A DNA stretch of 19,168 nucleotides from Dehalococcoidia bacterium. GTDB taxonomy: Bacteria; Chloroflexota; Dehalococcoidia; SM23-28-2. The translations under genes were made by a program, and so were the position numbers. Position 1 is the stretch's first letter. Every line of letters starts with the position of its first letter. Below, piece by piece: positions 7,645 to 13,294 of this stretch. Location of the stretch: the NCBI GenBank assembly GCA_022866185.1, contig JALHUG010000245.1, forward strand, positions 1 through 19,168. Direction: 5' to 3'. The notes under the pieces were generated by a model. That model ran no database searches and had not been told where the DNA came from. It saw nothing but the letters and a program-made list of their open reading frames with translations.

Positions 7645-7851
7645 ATGGCAGTCGAAAAGGCAATTGCGTCCTCCAGCCTGGTCGAGGTTGTCGACCGGAT
7701 CCTGGACAAGGGCATCGTGATCGATGCCTGGGTTCGCGTCAGCCTGGTCGGTATCGAGCTCCTGGCCGTGGAGGCCCGAGTGGTCACGGCTGGGGTGGAC
7801 ACTTTTCTCAAGTACGCGGAGGCGGTGGGGCTGACGGCCGTGGCGGCCTAA
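7645..7851 (+). CDS. gvpA: gas vesicle major structural protein GvpA
   Basis: The 68 residues match canonical GvpA almost throughout. They start MAVEKAIASSSLVEVVDRIL, continue DKGIVIDAWVRVSLVGIELL and end DTFLKYAEAVGLTAVAA. GvpA is the small amphipathic protein that polymerises into the ribs of the hollow, gas-filled vesicle shell. The length and the order helix, beta-hairpin (IDAWVRVSLVGIELLAVEARV), helix are normal for the family. It differs from the two other GvpA-family proteins in the window (16236 and 18483) by keeping IDAWVRVSLVGIE and lacking any C-terminal extension, so it is the shell protein rather than a GvpJ-type minor one. It is followed by a large inverted repeat and then the GvpC-like gene. 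Confidence 0.98.
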   Translation: MAVEKAIASSSLVEVVDRILDKGIVIDAWVRVSLVGIELLAVEARVVTAGVDTFLKYAEAVGLTAVAA

Positions 7852-7881
7852 GCCAGCCCTGGCCTAGAAGTCCGCAGGGAG

Positions 7882-7967
7882 GCGTCGAGGCACACCTGCC
7901 CTGACCGCCAGCCGGGCTCCCTCCCCGACTTGTCGGGGACGCCGGAGTCGCAGGTGTGTCTCGACGC
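7882..7967. repeat. large nested inverted repeat between gvpA and the GvpC-like gene
   Basis: Two 18-base arms, GCGTCGAGGCACACCTGC (7882-7899) and its near-complement GCAGGTGTGTCTCGACGC (7950-7967), match at 17 of 18 positions. They enclose a second perfect hairpin, TCCCCGAC-TT-GTCGGGGA (7922-7939). No T-run follows. It could stabilise gvpA mRNA, attenuate read-through into downstream genes, or be a palindromic mobile repeat. Confidence 0.8.
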
Positions 7968-8005
7968 TCATCTGGGCTAGTGACTAGCCATTGTGAGAAA
8001 CAGGT

Positions 8006-8020
8006 CCCCTTCTCAAGGGG
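8006..8020 (+). promoter_or_regulatory. small hairpin just before the GvpC-like ribosome site
   Basis: CCCCTT-CTC-AAGGGG forms a 6-base-pair stem ending 4 bases before GAAAGGAG, so it might affect translation of the downstream gene. Confidence 0.35.
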
Positions 8021-8041
8021 GTTGAAAGGAGATGAGGGGTA

Positions 8042-8836
8042 ATGGGCCTCATTCAGGAATTCCAGCAGGCTGACGCCGAGCGGCGCAAGGAGGTGACCGT
8101 CCTGGCCCGCGAGGTCGCCGCTAGCCTTGGCGATTTTCGCAAAGGCGACGCTGAGCGAAGGCGCGAAGTCGCCGCCATGCGCGCCGATACCGATGCCTTC
8201 GTGGGCCACCTGCATAAGGTCAGCGCCGACCGCGGCCGGGAGGTAGGGGCCATGCGCGCCGATGCCGACGCGTTCGTCGGTGACCTGCACAAGGTCAGCG
8301 CCGGCCGCCGCTCGGAGGTAGACACCATGCGCGCCGATGCCGACGCGTTCGTCGGTGACCTGCACAAGGTCAGCGCCGAACGCGGCCGGGAGGTAGGGGC
8401 CATGCGCGCCGATGCCGATGCCTTCGTGGGCCACCTGCACAAGGTCAGCGCCGGCCGCCGCTCGGAGGTAGCCACCATCGTCCGCCACCTGCACACCAAG
8501 GTCGCCGCCGACCGCCGGGCGGATGTGGCCGCCATCCACAGCGAGGTGTGGGGCGGCGCTGCCCCGATCTATCGTGGAGCCGCACCGCCGCACAGGGCAG
8601 CAGCCCCACCGCCGCACAGGGCAGCAGCCCGACCGCTGGCGCCTGCTGTTGGAGAGGCAGCGGTCACCCTGCGCGATGTTATCTTCACCTACCTGGCCGA
8701 GCACCCGGACGGCGCCAAGCTGACTCAACTGGAGCAGGACCTGAACATGGCGCGCATCAAGTTGGCGCAGGTGATGCGGCAACTGATGGAAGAGAACAAG
8801 GTGGAGAAGCGGGAGCTGCGGTATTTCGCCATCTAG
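8042..8836 (+). CDS. GvpC-like repeat protein with C-terminal winged-helix domain
   Basis: The 264 residues fall in three parts. Residues 12-136 are five exact 25-residue repeats of the form A-x-R-x-x-E-V-x-x-M, then RADADAFVG and x-LHKVS; two shorter, decayed copies follow (137-172). Residues 173-205 are a proline/alanine linker with duplicated PPHRAAA units. Residues 207-264 look like a winged helix: LRDVIFTYLAEHPDG, a recognition-like helix MARIKLAQVMRQLMEE, and a short wing KVEKRELRYFAI. Its place right after gvpA and its amphipathic helical repeats recall cyanobacterial GvpC, which binds outside the GvpA ribs and stiffens them. The repeat length differs (25 here, 33 in cyanobacteria) and GvpC normally has no winged helix, so homology is unproven. 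GAAAGGAG precedes the ATG by about 10 bases. Alternative: a DNA-binding regulator with a coiled-coil arm. Confidence 0.75.
   Translation: MGLIQEFQQADAERRKEVTVLAREVAASLGDFRKGDAERRREVAAMRADTDAFVGHLHKVSADRGREVGAMRADADAFVGDLHKVSAGRRSEVDTMRADADAFVGDLHKVSAERGREVGAMRADADAFVGHLHKVSAGRRSEVATIVRHLHTKVAADRRADVAAIHSEVWGGAAPIYRGAAPPHRAAAPPPHRAAARPLAPAVGEAAVTLRDVIFTYLAEHPDGAKLTQLEQDLNMARIKLAQVMRQLMEENKVEKRELRYFAI
8075..8449 (+). repeat. tandem 75-bp coding repeats
   Basis: Five in-frame 75-base units start at 8075, 8150, 8225, 8300 and 8375. Units 3 and 5, and unit 4 and the start of unit 6, are nearly identical in DNA (for example GCCATGCGCGCCGATGCCGA in several units). This indicates a recent duplication of a 150-base double unit. 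Confidence 0.85.
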
Positions 8837-8931
8837 CGAGCGCCTAGCGTAGCGCGGGGGGAGAGCTCGGGGTATGGGTGATGGTTCAACCCTGCGGGAC
8901 AATGGTCATGAACAAAATAGCTCGACACAAG

Positions 8932-9031
8932 GCAGGGCTGTCCGCCTTGCGGACTCCGCCTTCGGCGGAGAAGCCCTGCAGCTACGGCCCTGCCTGGTCG
9001 CCACTTCGTAGCTGCAGACCTTCAGGTCTGC
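8932..9031. repeat. multi-branched palindromic element
   Basis: GCAGGGCT (8932-8939) pairs with AGCCCTGC (8972-8979) around two hairpins, GTCCGC-CTT-GCGGAC (8940-8954) and CTCCGCC-TTC-GGCGGAG (8954-8970). Next, GCAGCTACG (8978-8986) pairs with CGTAGCTGC (9007-9015), followed by the palindrome GCAGACCTTCAGGTCTGC (9014-9031). It fills most of the 280-base gap 8837-9116. No gene is supported there; short open frames across it are by-products of the repeat. Confidence 0.78.
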
Positions 9032-9116
9032 CTGCAAAGGGCAACCTGTACTGTCGCACTATTAAGTCAATGACCATCAACCCGCAGGATGGGCACTAGA
9101 GGAAGAAGGAAATGCG

Positions 9117-9551
9117 ATGGCAGCAAAGGTGATCACCTGTGCCTTCTGCAAGGGGTCGGGTAAGGACCCGTTCGAGCTATTGTCCGGCCTGTCGCGTTGC
9201 CAGGTCTGTGGAGGCAGCGGCTCTGTAACCATCGGGGAACCTGCCGTGGCCTGCGCTTTTTGCGGCGGGAGCGGCATACACCGTGATCAGCGGCTCACCT
9301 GCACTGCCTGCGGCGGCAAGGGCATGATTGCCATCCGACAACCGGCGGGCAAATGCCCTCACTGTCAGGGGGCGGGGGCAGAGCCGCCCGACCAGGACTT
9401 CCTGCCCTGTGTCCTGTGCAAAGGCGCGGGAGTGATCATGGTCAAGAACAGGGAGAAGGTAGGAGCGATTCGCGCCGTGCCTGCCTCCTCCAGAGGCGGA
9501 CCCGCCTCCGGCGGGGGCAGGCAGGAATCGCCCCTACGTCCGGCCGACTGA
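9117..9551 (+). CDS. free-standing DnaJ-type zinc protein with six CxxCxGxG motifs
   Basis: Six CxxCxGxG motifs start at residues 8 (CAFCKGSG), 28 (CQVCGGSG), 46 (CAFCGGSG), 62 (CTACGGKG), 80 (CPHCQGAG) and 98 (CVLCKGAG). This is the signature of the DnaJ cysteine-rich domain, which has four such motifs and binds two zincs. Here there are six, and the J-domain, G/F linker and C-terminal substrate domains are absent. The likely role is unfolded-client binding or DnaK co-chaperone work in the cytoplasm. Residues 115-144 have low complexity and are encoded largely by a palindromic element (9459-9537). Without it the protein would stop near residue 115, like its paralogue at 11283. GGAAGAAGGA precedes the ATG. 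It lies directly before gvpN. Similar motifs occur in other zinc proteins, so the DnaJ link rests on motif pattern and context. Confidence 0.85.
   Translation: MAAKVITCAFCKGSGKDPFELLSGLSRCQVCGGSGSVTIGEPAVACAFCGGSGIHRDQRLTCTACGGKGMIAIRQPAGKCPHCQGAGAEPPDQDFLPCVLCKGAGVIMVKNREKVGAIRAVPASSRGGPASGGGRQESPLRPAD
9459..9537. repeat. branched palindromic element inside a coding 3' end
   Basis: Terminal arms GTAGGAGCGATTC (9459-9471) and GAATCGCCCCTAC (9525-9537) pair at 12 of 13 positions. Inside them TGCCTGCC (9478-9485) pairs with GGCAGGCA (9516-9523). Inside that are two hairpins, CCTC-CA-GAGG (9487-9496) and CCCGCC-TCC-GGCGGG (9501-9515). The whole lies within the last 30 codons of the zinc-protein gene and is kept in frame. 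Confidence 0.8.
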
Positions 9552-9600
9552 GGCCCCACGCAGGCATCCTGGGGCAGCACAAACAGGGAGGGAGGAGACC

Positions 9601-10524
9601 ATGGTCGTCAGAGAAGAAGGGGTGACCACCGTACTGGAGCCTCGGCCCCTGCCCCACTTCGTGGAAACGAAGTTCGTCAAGGAGATCACCGACCGGGCCC
9701 TTGCCTATATCCGGGCGGGCTTCCCCGTTCACTTCCGGGGGGCGTCAGGGACGGGCAAGACCACCCTGGCCATGCACGTGGCCGGCAGGATTGGCCGGCC
9801 GGTGGTCTTGATCCACGGGGACGAGGAGTTCAGCACCTCCGACCTGGTGGGAGGCGAGTACGGCTACCGCATGAGGAAGGTGATCGACAACTTCATCCAC
9901 TCCGTCCTCAAGACCGAGGAGGACATGGTAAAGCGGTGGATGGACAACCGCCTGACGGTGGCCTGCAAATACGGCTTCACCCTCATCTACGATGAGTTCA
10001 CCAGGTCCCGGCCGGAGGCCAATAACATCCTCCTCTCCGTCCTCCAGGAGAAGATGCTGGACCTGCCCGCCGCTCGCGGGGACGGTGAGAACTACCTCCA
10101 AGTCGCCCCCGAGTTTACGGCCATCTTCACCAGCAACCCCGAGGAGTACGCCGGGGTCTACCGGAGCCAGGACGCCCTGCGGGACCGGATGGTCACCCTG
10201 GACTTGGACCACTTCGACGAAGAGACCGAGGTGGCGATAACGGCGAGCAGGTCGGGCCTGGACCGCCGCGATGCCGCAAAGATCATCCGCGTCGTCAGGG
10301 CTCTCAGGGAGTCTGGCGCTTGCGAATACGCTCCCACCATTCGCGGGCCGATCATGATTGGCAAGACTCTCAAGGTGATGCAAGGCTCTGTGGACGCTGG
10401 CAACGGCGGCTTCCGGAGCTTGTGCCTCGATATCCTGGCGTCGGAGACGAGCAGGGTTGGAAGCAAGGCTCACAGCGCCAAGGTTAGAGAGCTGGTAGGA
10501 AAGCTGGTTGACCAGCACTGTTAG
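9601..10524 (+). CDS. gvpN: gas vesicle AAA ATPase GvpN
   Basis: GvpN is a MoxR-type AAA ATPase needed for vesicles to grow to full size. The 307 residues show Walker A GASGTGKT (47-54), Walker B LIYDEF (128-133), sensor TSNP (177-180) and an arginine-finger stretch DALRDRM (191-197). The N-terminal PLPHFVETKFVKEITDRAL and the GEYGYRMRKVIDNFIHSV insert are typical of GvpN. Length is near the family norm. GGGAGGAGACC precedes the ATG. It follows the zinc protein after about 50 bases and precedes a small AbrB gene. After the stop, 10525-10560 holds two weak 5-base hairpins (10524-10536 and 10540-10552) without a T-run. Confidence 0.96.
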   Translation: MVVREEGVTTVLEPRPLPHFVETKFVKEITDRALAYIRAGFPVHFRGASGTGKTTLAMHVAGRIGRPVVLIHGDEEFSTSDLVGGEYGYRMRKVIDNFIHSVLKTEEDMVKRWMDNRLTVACKYGFTLIYDEFTRSRPEANNILLSVLQEKMLDLPAARGDGENYLQVAPEFTAIFTSNPEEYAGVYRSQDALRDRMVTLDLDHFDEETEVAITASRSGLDRRDAAKIIRVVRALRESGACEYAPTIRGPIMIGKTLKVMQGSVDAGNGGFRSLCLDILASETSRVGSKAHSAKVRELVGKLVDQHC

Positions 10525-10561
10525 CTGCTCGGCAGCGCGACGGCCAAGCCGTAGCTGAAAA

Positions 10562-10569
10562 GGGAGGTG
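10562..10569 (+). promoter_or_regulatory. ribosome binding site of the small AbrB gene
   Basis: GGGAGGTG ends 6 bases before GTG 10576. It supports both the existence of this short gene and the GTG start over the ATG at 10591. Confidence 0.7.
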
Positions 10570-10575
10570 TCGCGA

Positions 10576-10737
10576 GTGATCGGGACGAGAATGTTCGCCA
10601 GAGTGGACAGGGACGGCAAGATCACCATCCCTGACAACATCCGGCGCCAGGTGGGCCTCCAGCCGGGCCGTTTGGTGGAGGTCAAGGTCGTAGCCAAGAA
10701 GAGCGTCGTGATTTCGGCCAGAGACAGCGCCAGGTAG
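10576..10737 (+). CDS. small AbrB/SpoVT-type DNA-binding protein (53 aa)
   Basis: This short frame reads MIGTRMFARVDRDGKITIPD followed by NIRRQVGLQPGRLVEVKVVA and ends ISARDSAR. The pattern V-x-x-x-G-[KR]-I-x-I-P, then R, then GL-x-PG, then V-x-V is the swapped-hairpin AbrB/MazE/SpoVT DNA-binding fold. That fold normally dimerises to bind AT-rich or palindromic promoters. The start is GTG, set by a strong GGGAGGTG six bases upstream; an internal ATG (10591) would remove the first five residues. It may be an autoregulator of the cluster or the antitoxin-like half of a module, but no toxin is adjacent. The N-terminus of the 4350-5117 protein looks related. Confidence 0.82.
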   Translation: MIGTRMFARVDRDGKITIPDNIRRQVGLQPGRLVEVKVVAKKSVVISARDSAR

Positions 10738-10801
10738 GACCGGGCGTCGAGGATAATCGGCATCAAAGCCGAGGGTGCCAGCCGGGAAGGGAGCGCGGGA
10801 C

Positions 10802-11251
10802 ATGGATGACAAGAAGGAGCTTGCTGCCCTAGAGCAGGATGTACGGCGGCCCAGTGACAACCTCGCCGGACCTGGCGAGGCTCCAGAAGGGCAACCCGGC
10901 GCGACTGCCGGCGAACCCAAGGCCGTGCGACGACCCAGGGGCTTGCTGGACATGCATTCGAGCCTAAGCAGGGGTATACATTCCGTACCCGCGCGCAACG
11001 GACGCTGTTACCTGGACCTGTACATCCTGCAAATAGAGAGGGGGAGGCTCACCCAAGAAGCCGCCTCCCTAGAGAAACGAAACACCCGAATAGAGCGACG
11101 CCTAGCCGAGATCAGCAGCGAAATGGCCGAGAGACAAGAAAAGGCAACTCAGGGTGAATCCTCGGAAATGCCAGCCAGGAATGGGAAACCTCGGCAAAGG
11201 AGCTATGAGTACAAACGGGAAGAATGGAACCGGATGTCTGTCAACTACTAG
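10802..11251 (+). CDS. coiled-coil protein of unknown function
   Basis: The function is not recognised. The protein has 149 residues from ATG 10802, which follows AAGGGAG. A longer frame from GTG 10775 has no ribosome site. The first 45 residues are acidic, then rich in P, G and A, and likely disordered. Residues 46-72 (LLDMHSSLSRGIHSVPARNG, then RCYLD) look conserved-like. Residues 73-116 form a clear coiled coil (LYILQIERGRLTQEAASLEK, then RNTRIERRLAEISSEMAER). The C-terminal 35 residues are basic and polar. There is no membrane segment or enzyme motif. It sits between the AbrB gene and the second zinc protein, so it probably serves assembly as a scaffold or adaptor (inference). Confidence 0.72.
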   Translation: MDDKKELAALEQDVRRPSDNLAGPGEAPEGQPGATAGEPKAVRRPRGLLDMHSSLSRGIHSVPARNGRCYLDLYILQIERGRLTQEAASLEKRNTRIERRLAEISSEMAERQEKATQGESSEMPARNGKPRQRSYEYKREEWNRMSVNY

Positions 11252-11282
11252 CCGGTCCCACCAGGGCAAGGAGGAAGTCAGC

Positions 11283-11678
11283 GTGGAGTGGCAGCGCTAC
11301 CGATTGAGGCAGAGAGGCGGAGCCGCGACGCTGGGGGCGCCGGGCAGGCCCCTGAGCGGCGACAGGTTTCCCTGTGCCTACTGCTGGGGAACAGGCGCTC
11401 AGGCTCACATGAGGTCAAGGTGCCCAGTTTGCGGCGGGAAGGGTTTCAACACGGTTGGCGGGCCGGCGGTGGTCTGCGCTTTCTGCCTGGGAGCGGGCGA
11501 GGCCCCGCCCCGATCGCATCTCACCTGTCCCGCCTGTCGCGGAAAAGGTGTGATGGCGGTCGAGCAGCCGTTCGAAGAATGTGACCTCTGCCGAGGAACA
11601 GGGCGTTCAACGGCAGCCCTACTCCCTTGCTCGAAATGCAAAGGGGCGGGCGTGTTTGCCACAAACAGGAGGGCCTAG
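11283..11678 (+). CDS. second six-motif CxxCxGxG zinc protein (DnaJ-like)
   Basis: From GTG 11283 the protein has 131 residues and six CxxCxGxG motifs, starting at residues 31 (CAYCWGTG), 47 (CPVCGGKG), 65 (CAFCLGAG), 82 (CPACRGKG), 100 (CDLCRGTG) and 116 (CSKCKGAG). It is a clear paralogue of the protein at 9117, sharing spacings and the blocks PAVxCAFC, LTCxAC and CKGAGV, but it ends cleanly with VFATNRRA. An N-terminal 30 residues (VEWQRYRLRQRGG onward) are new. The GTG start is chosen because AAGGAGG lies 8 bases upstream; an ATG at 11154 would extend into the preceding gene without need. The expected role is zinc-dependent client binding together with the DnaK encoded downstream. Confidence 0.85.
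   Translation: MEWQRYRLRQRGGAATLGAPGRPLSGDRFPCAYCWGTGAQAHMRSRCPVCGGKGFNTVGGPAVVCAFCLGAGEAPPRSHLTCPACRGKGVMAVEQPFEECDLCRGTGRSTAALLPCSKCKGAGVFATNRRA
11667..11673 (+). promoter_or_regulatory. ribosome binding site for the 11678 gene inside the preceding gene
   Basis: AGGAGGG lies 4 bases before GTG 11678, which overlaps the TAG stop of the zinc-protein gene (TAGTG). This points to coupled translation. Confidence 0.6.
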
Positions 11679-12199
11679 TGCGAGGGAAAGGCGGCGCCCC
11701 TGTGAAGGGAGAACGAAAGGCGAATGCTAGCGCCCTCGCCAGCCAGGCAATGGCCAGAGAGAAAGCAAGGATAGCGAGGAGGAGACCGACGCCCTCGTCG
11801 CCTCTAGAGCAAGCGGCGGAAGGGCGGAAGGGGCAGCACGAGCAACGGGAGAGGCTGCGGTTTGACTCAGGGCCGGAAGCCTCGGTGGTATCTGCGCTGC
11901 GAACGCGTTTGCCGGCCATGCCCCAAACTTCCCCTGCGGATGAAGGGATTCAATGGCCCGCGCGCAGATTGGGAGACGAGGCCTCTTCGAAACCGGTAGC
12001 GGTCAACGCCGCGACGTTAGGTCGCATCGCTCAACAGCTGAAGGCTTGGGAATGGGCCAGGGCCGTGGGCAAGAGGCAGGGCACGCCCTTGGGATTGCGC
12101 CTGGAGAAATGGGCGGAGACATGGAGAAGGGACAAAGAACTCGAGGAAAGACGTCTCGCCGGGTCGCCGACGTCAGGGAGTGGGAAGCGACCTGCTTGA
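11678..12199 (+). CDS. basic unknown protein coupled to the zinc-protein gene
   Basis: The 173 residues are strongly basic and largely low in complexity (ASQAMAREKARIARRRPTP; EGRKGQHEQRERLRF). One compact helical part, about residues 103-150 (PVAVNAATLGRIAQQLKAWE, then WARAVGKRQG and LRLEKWAETW), may be a folded domain. No family is recognised. GTG 11678 is used because it overlaps the previous stop and has AGGAGG five bases upstream; GTG 11702 is a weaker alternative. The next gene (GvpF/L-J) starts 20 bases after its stop in another frame, and the upstream part of that frame is a shadow of this gene. Placement between two chaperone-like genes suggests an accessory assembly role, but it is not proven to be expressed. 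Confidence 0.55.
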   Translation: MRGKGGAPVKGERKANASALASQAMAREKARIARRRPTPSSPLEQAAEGRKGQHEQRERLRFDSGPEASVVSALRTRLPAMPQTSPADEGIQWPARRLGDEASSKPVAVNAATLGRIAQQLKAWEWARAVGKRQGTPLGLRLEKWAETWRRDKELEERRLAGSPTSGSGKRPA

Positions 12200-12219
12200 C
12201 TAGCCGCGAGGTGGTTCCG

Positions 12220-13281
12220 ATGGCAAGGAAGTACATATTCGGCATCATCCCCACGAGCGACTCGCCGACCTTCGGCGTCTGTGGCTTTCCCCCCGGGCCG
12301 GAGCCGGCGCATACCGTAGTCTACCGTGGCCTCGGTTGTGTGGTGAGCAATTATCTGGGGGAGGACTTCGCCTCCCTCTCTAAGGAGAGCCTGCTCCGCT
12401 GCCTGATGGACCATCAGGCGGTGATTGAGCGCGTCATGAAGGACTACCCGATCCTGGCCGTCAAGTTTGGCACCCTCGTCGAGGGCGACGGCGACGTACA
12501 ACGCCTTATCGAGCAAGGATACCGCAAATTTACCCAAGCTTTGATCTGGCTGGACGGCAGGGTGGAGATCGAGGTCGCTGCCACCTGGGACCTGAGCCGG
12601 GTTCTCTCAGATATCGGCCGGGAAGACGAGATCGTGCGTTTGAAGAGAGCAATGGCGAATGGGCCTCCCGGGGATGTCCTGGAGCAGCAAATTCGGGCTG
12701 GGGAAATCATAAAGGAATCCCTGGACCGGCGGCGGGATAAGTATCAGCAGCGCATGATCGAATCCCTCCAGACGATAGCCCTGGCCGTGCAGCCAAACGC
12801 CCTGGTCGCTGATGAGATGGTGATGAACGTGGCCTTCTTGATCCAGAGGGACCAGGAAGGGGAGTTCGATAAGCGGGTGAGGGAGCTGGATCGGGCGTGC
12901 TGCGACCAAATAGACTTCCGCGTCATCGGGCCCCTGCCGCCCTATACCTTCGCCCCCGTGGAGGTGGTAAGACCCAACGCCGAGAAGATTGAGGAGGCAA
13001 GGCGAGTACTCGGTCTCGGCCACGAAGTCTCCGAGGCACAGGTCAAGGAAGCCTACCGGCGTCTGGCGGCAGAGACCCACCCCGACATCCACCCTGATGG
13101 CGAGCAGGGAGGGGAGCGCTTCACCAGGGTGCGAGAAGCGTTTGCCCTGCTCACCGCCTATTGCCGGGGCCAGAACCAAACAGGCGAGCGAGCCGCCCAA
13201 GACCGACGCTATTCCCTGGCCCCCGAAGACGTCCGCCACGCTTTTCTAGTCACCATAGGTCGGTCCGCTCGGGCAGCCTAG
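12220..13281 (+). CDS. GvpF/L-family protein fused to a DnaJ J-domain
   Basis: Residues 1-250 form a GvpF/GvpL protein: the opening strand MARKYIFGII, the helix DHQAVIERVMKDYPILAVKF, the long central helices, and the family's closing signature IGPLPPYTFAPVEV. Residues about 256-316 form a J-domain: EEARRVLGLGHEVSEAQVKE, AYRRLAAETHPDIHPDGE with HPD at 287-289, and FTRVREAFALL. HPD is the motif that triggers DnaK ATP hydrolysis. A 37-residue tail follows. GvpF binds GvpA early in assembly in haloarchaeal studies, so the fusion could bring Hsp70 to nascent shell protein. The start is ATG 12220 with GAGGTGG five bases upstream; the frame is open further up but overlaps the previous gene. It is the longest of four GvpF/L paralogues here (353 residues). 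Confidence 0.93.
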   Translation: MARKYIFGIIPTSDSPTFGVCGFPPGPEPAHTVVYRGLGCVVSNYLGEDFASLSKESLLRCLMDHQAVIERVMKDYPILAVKFGTLVEGDGDVQRLIEQGYRKFTQALIWLDGRVEIEVAATWDLSRVLSDIGREDEIVRLKRAMANGPPGDVLEQQIRAGEIIKESLDRRRDKYQQRMIESLQTIALAVQPNALVADEMVMNVAFLIQRDQEGEFDKRVRELDRACCDQIDFRVIGPLPPYTFAPVEVVRPNAEKIEEARRVLGLGHEVSEAQVKEAYRRLAAETHPDIHPDGEQGGERFTRVREAFALLTAYCRGQNQTGERAAQDRRYSLAPEDVRHAFLVTIGRSARAA

Positions 13282-13294
13282 CCGATGCGGTGCA

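Noticed and set aside
8075..8449. CRISPR-like array
   Set aside because: The units are contiguous 75-base coding repeats without spacers.
7808..8902. 364-residue minus-strand frame opposite the GvpC-like repeats
   Set aside because: Its repeats simply mirror the 75-base coding repeats. The plus frame has a ribosome site, an exact 25-residue heptad-like pattern and a folded C-terminus.
8932..9031. tRNA or structured RNA gene
   Set aside because: The fold is branched, but there is no T-loop sequence, anticodon stem of proper size or CCA end.
8878..9099. 73-residue open frame between the GvpC-like and zinc-protein genes
   Set aside because: It runs through the palindromic block, has no ribosome site, and its translation reflects the repeats.
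9459..9537. Insertion sequence
   Set aside because: No transposase or long terminal repeats are present; at 79 bases it could only be a non-autonomous palindromic element.
9745..10998. 417-residue minus-strand open frame across gvpN and the AbrB gene
   Set aside because: It is antisense to well-supported genes; its translation is low-complexity and matches nothing known to me.
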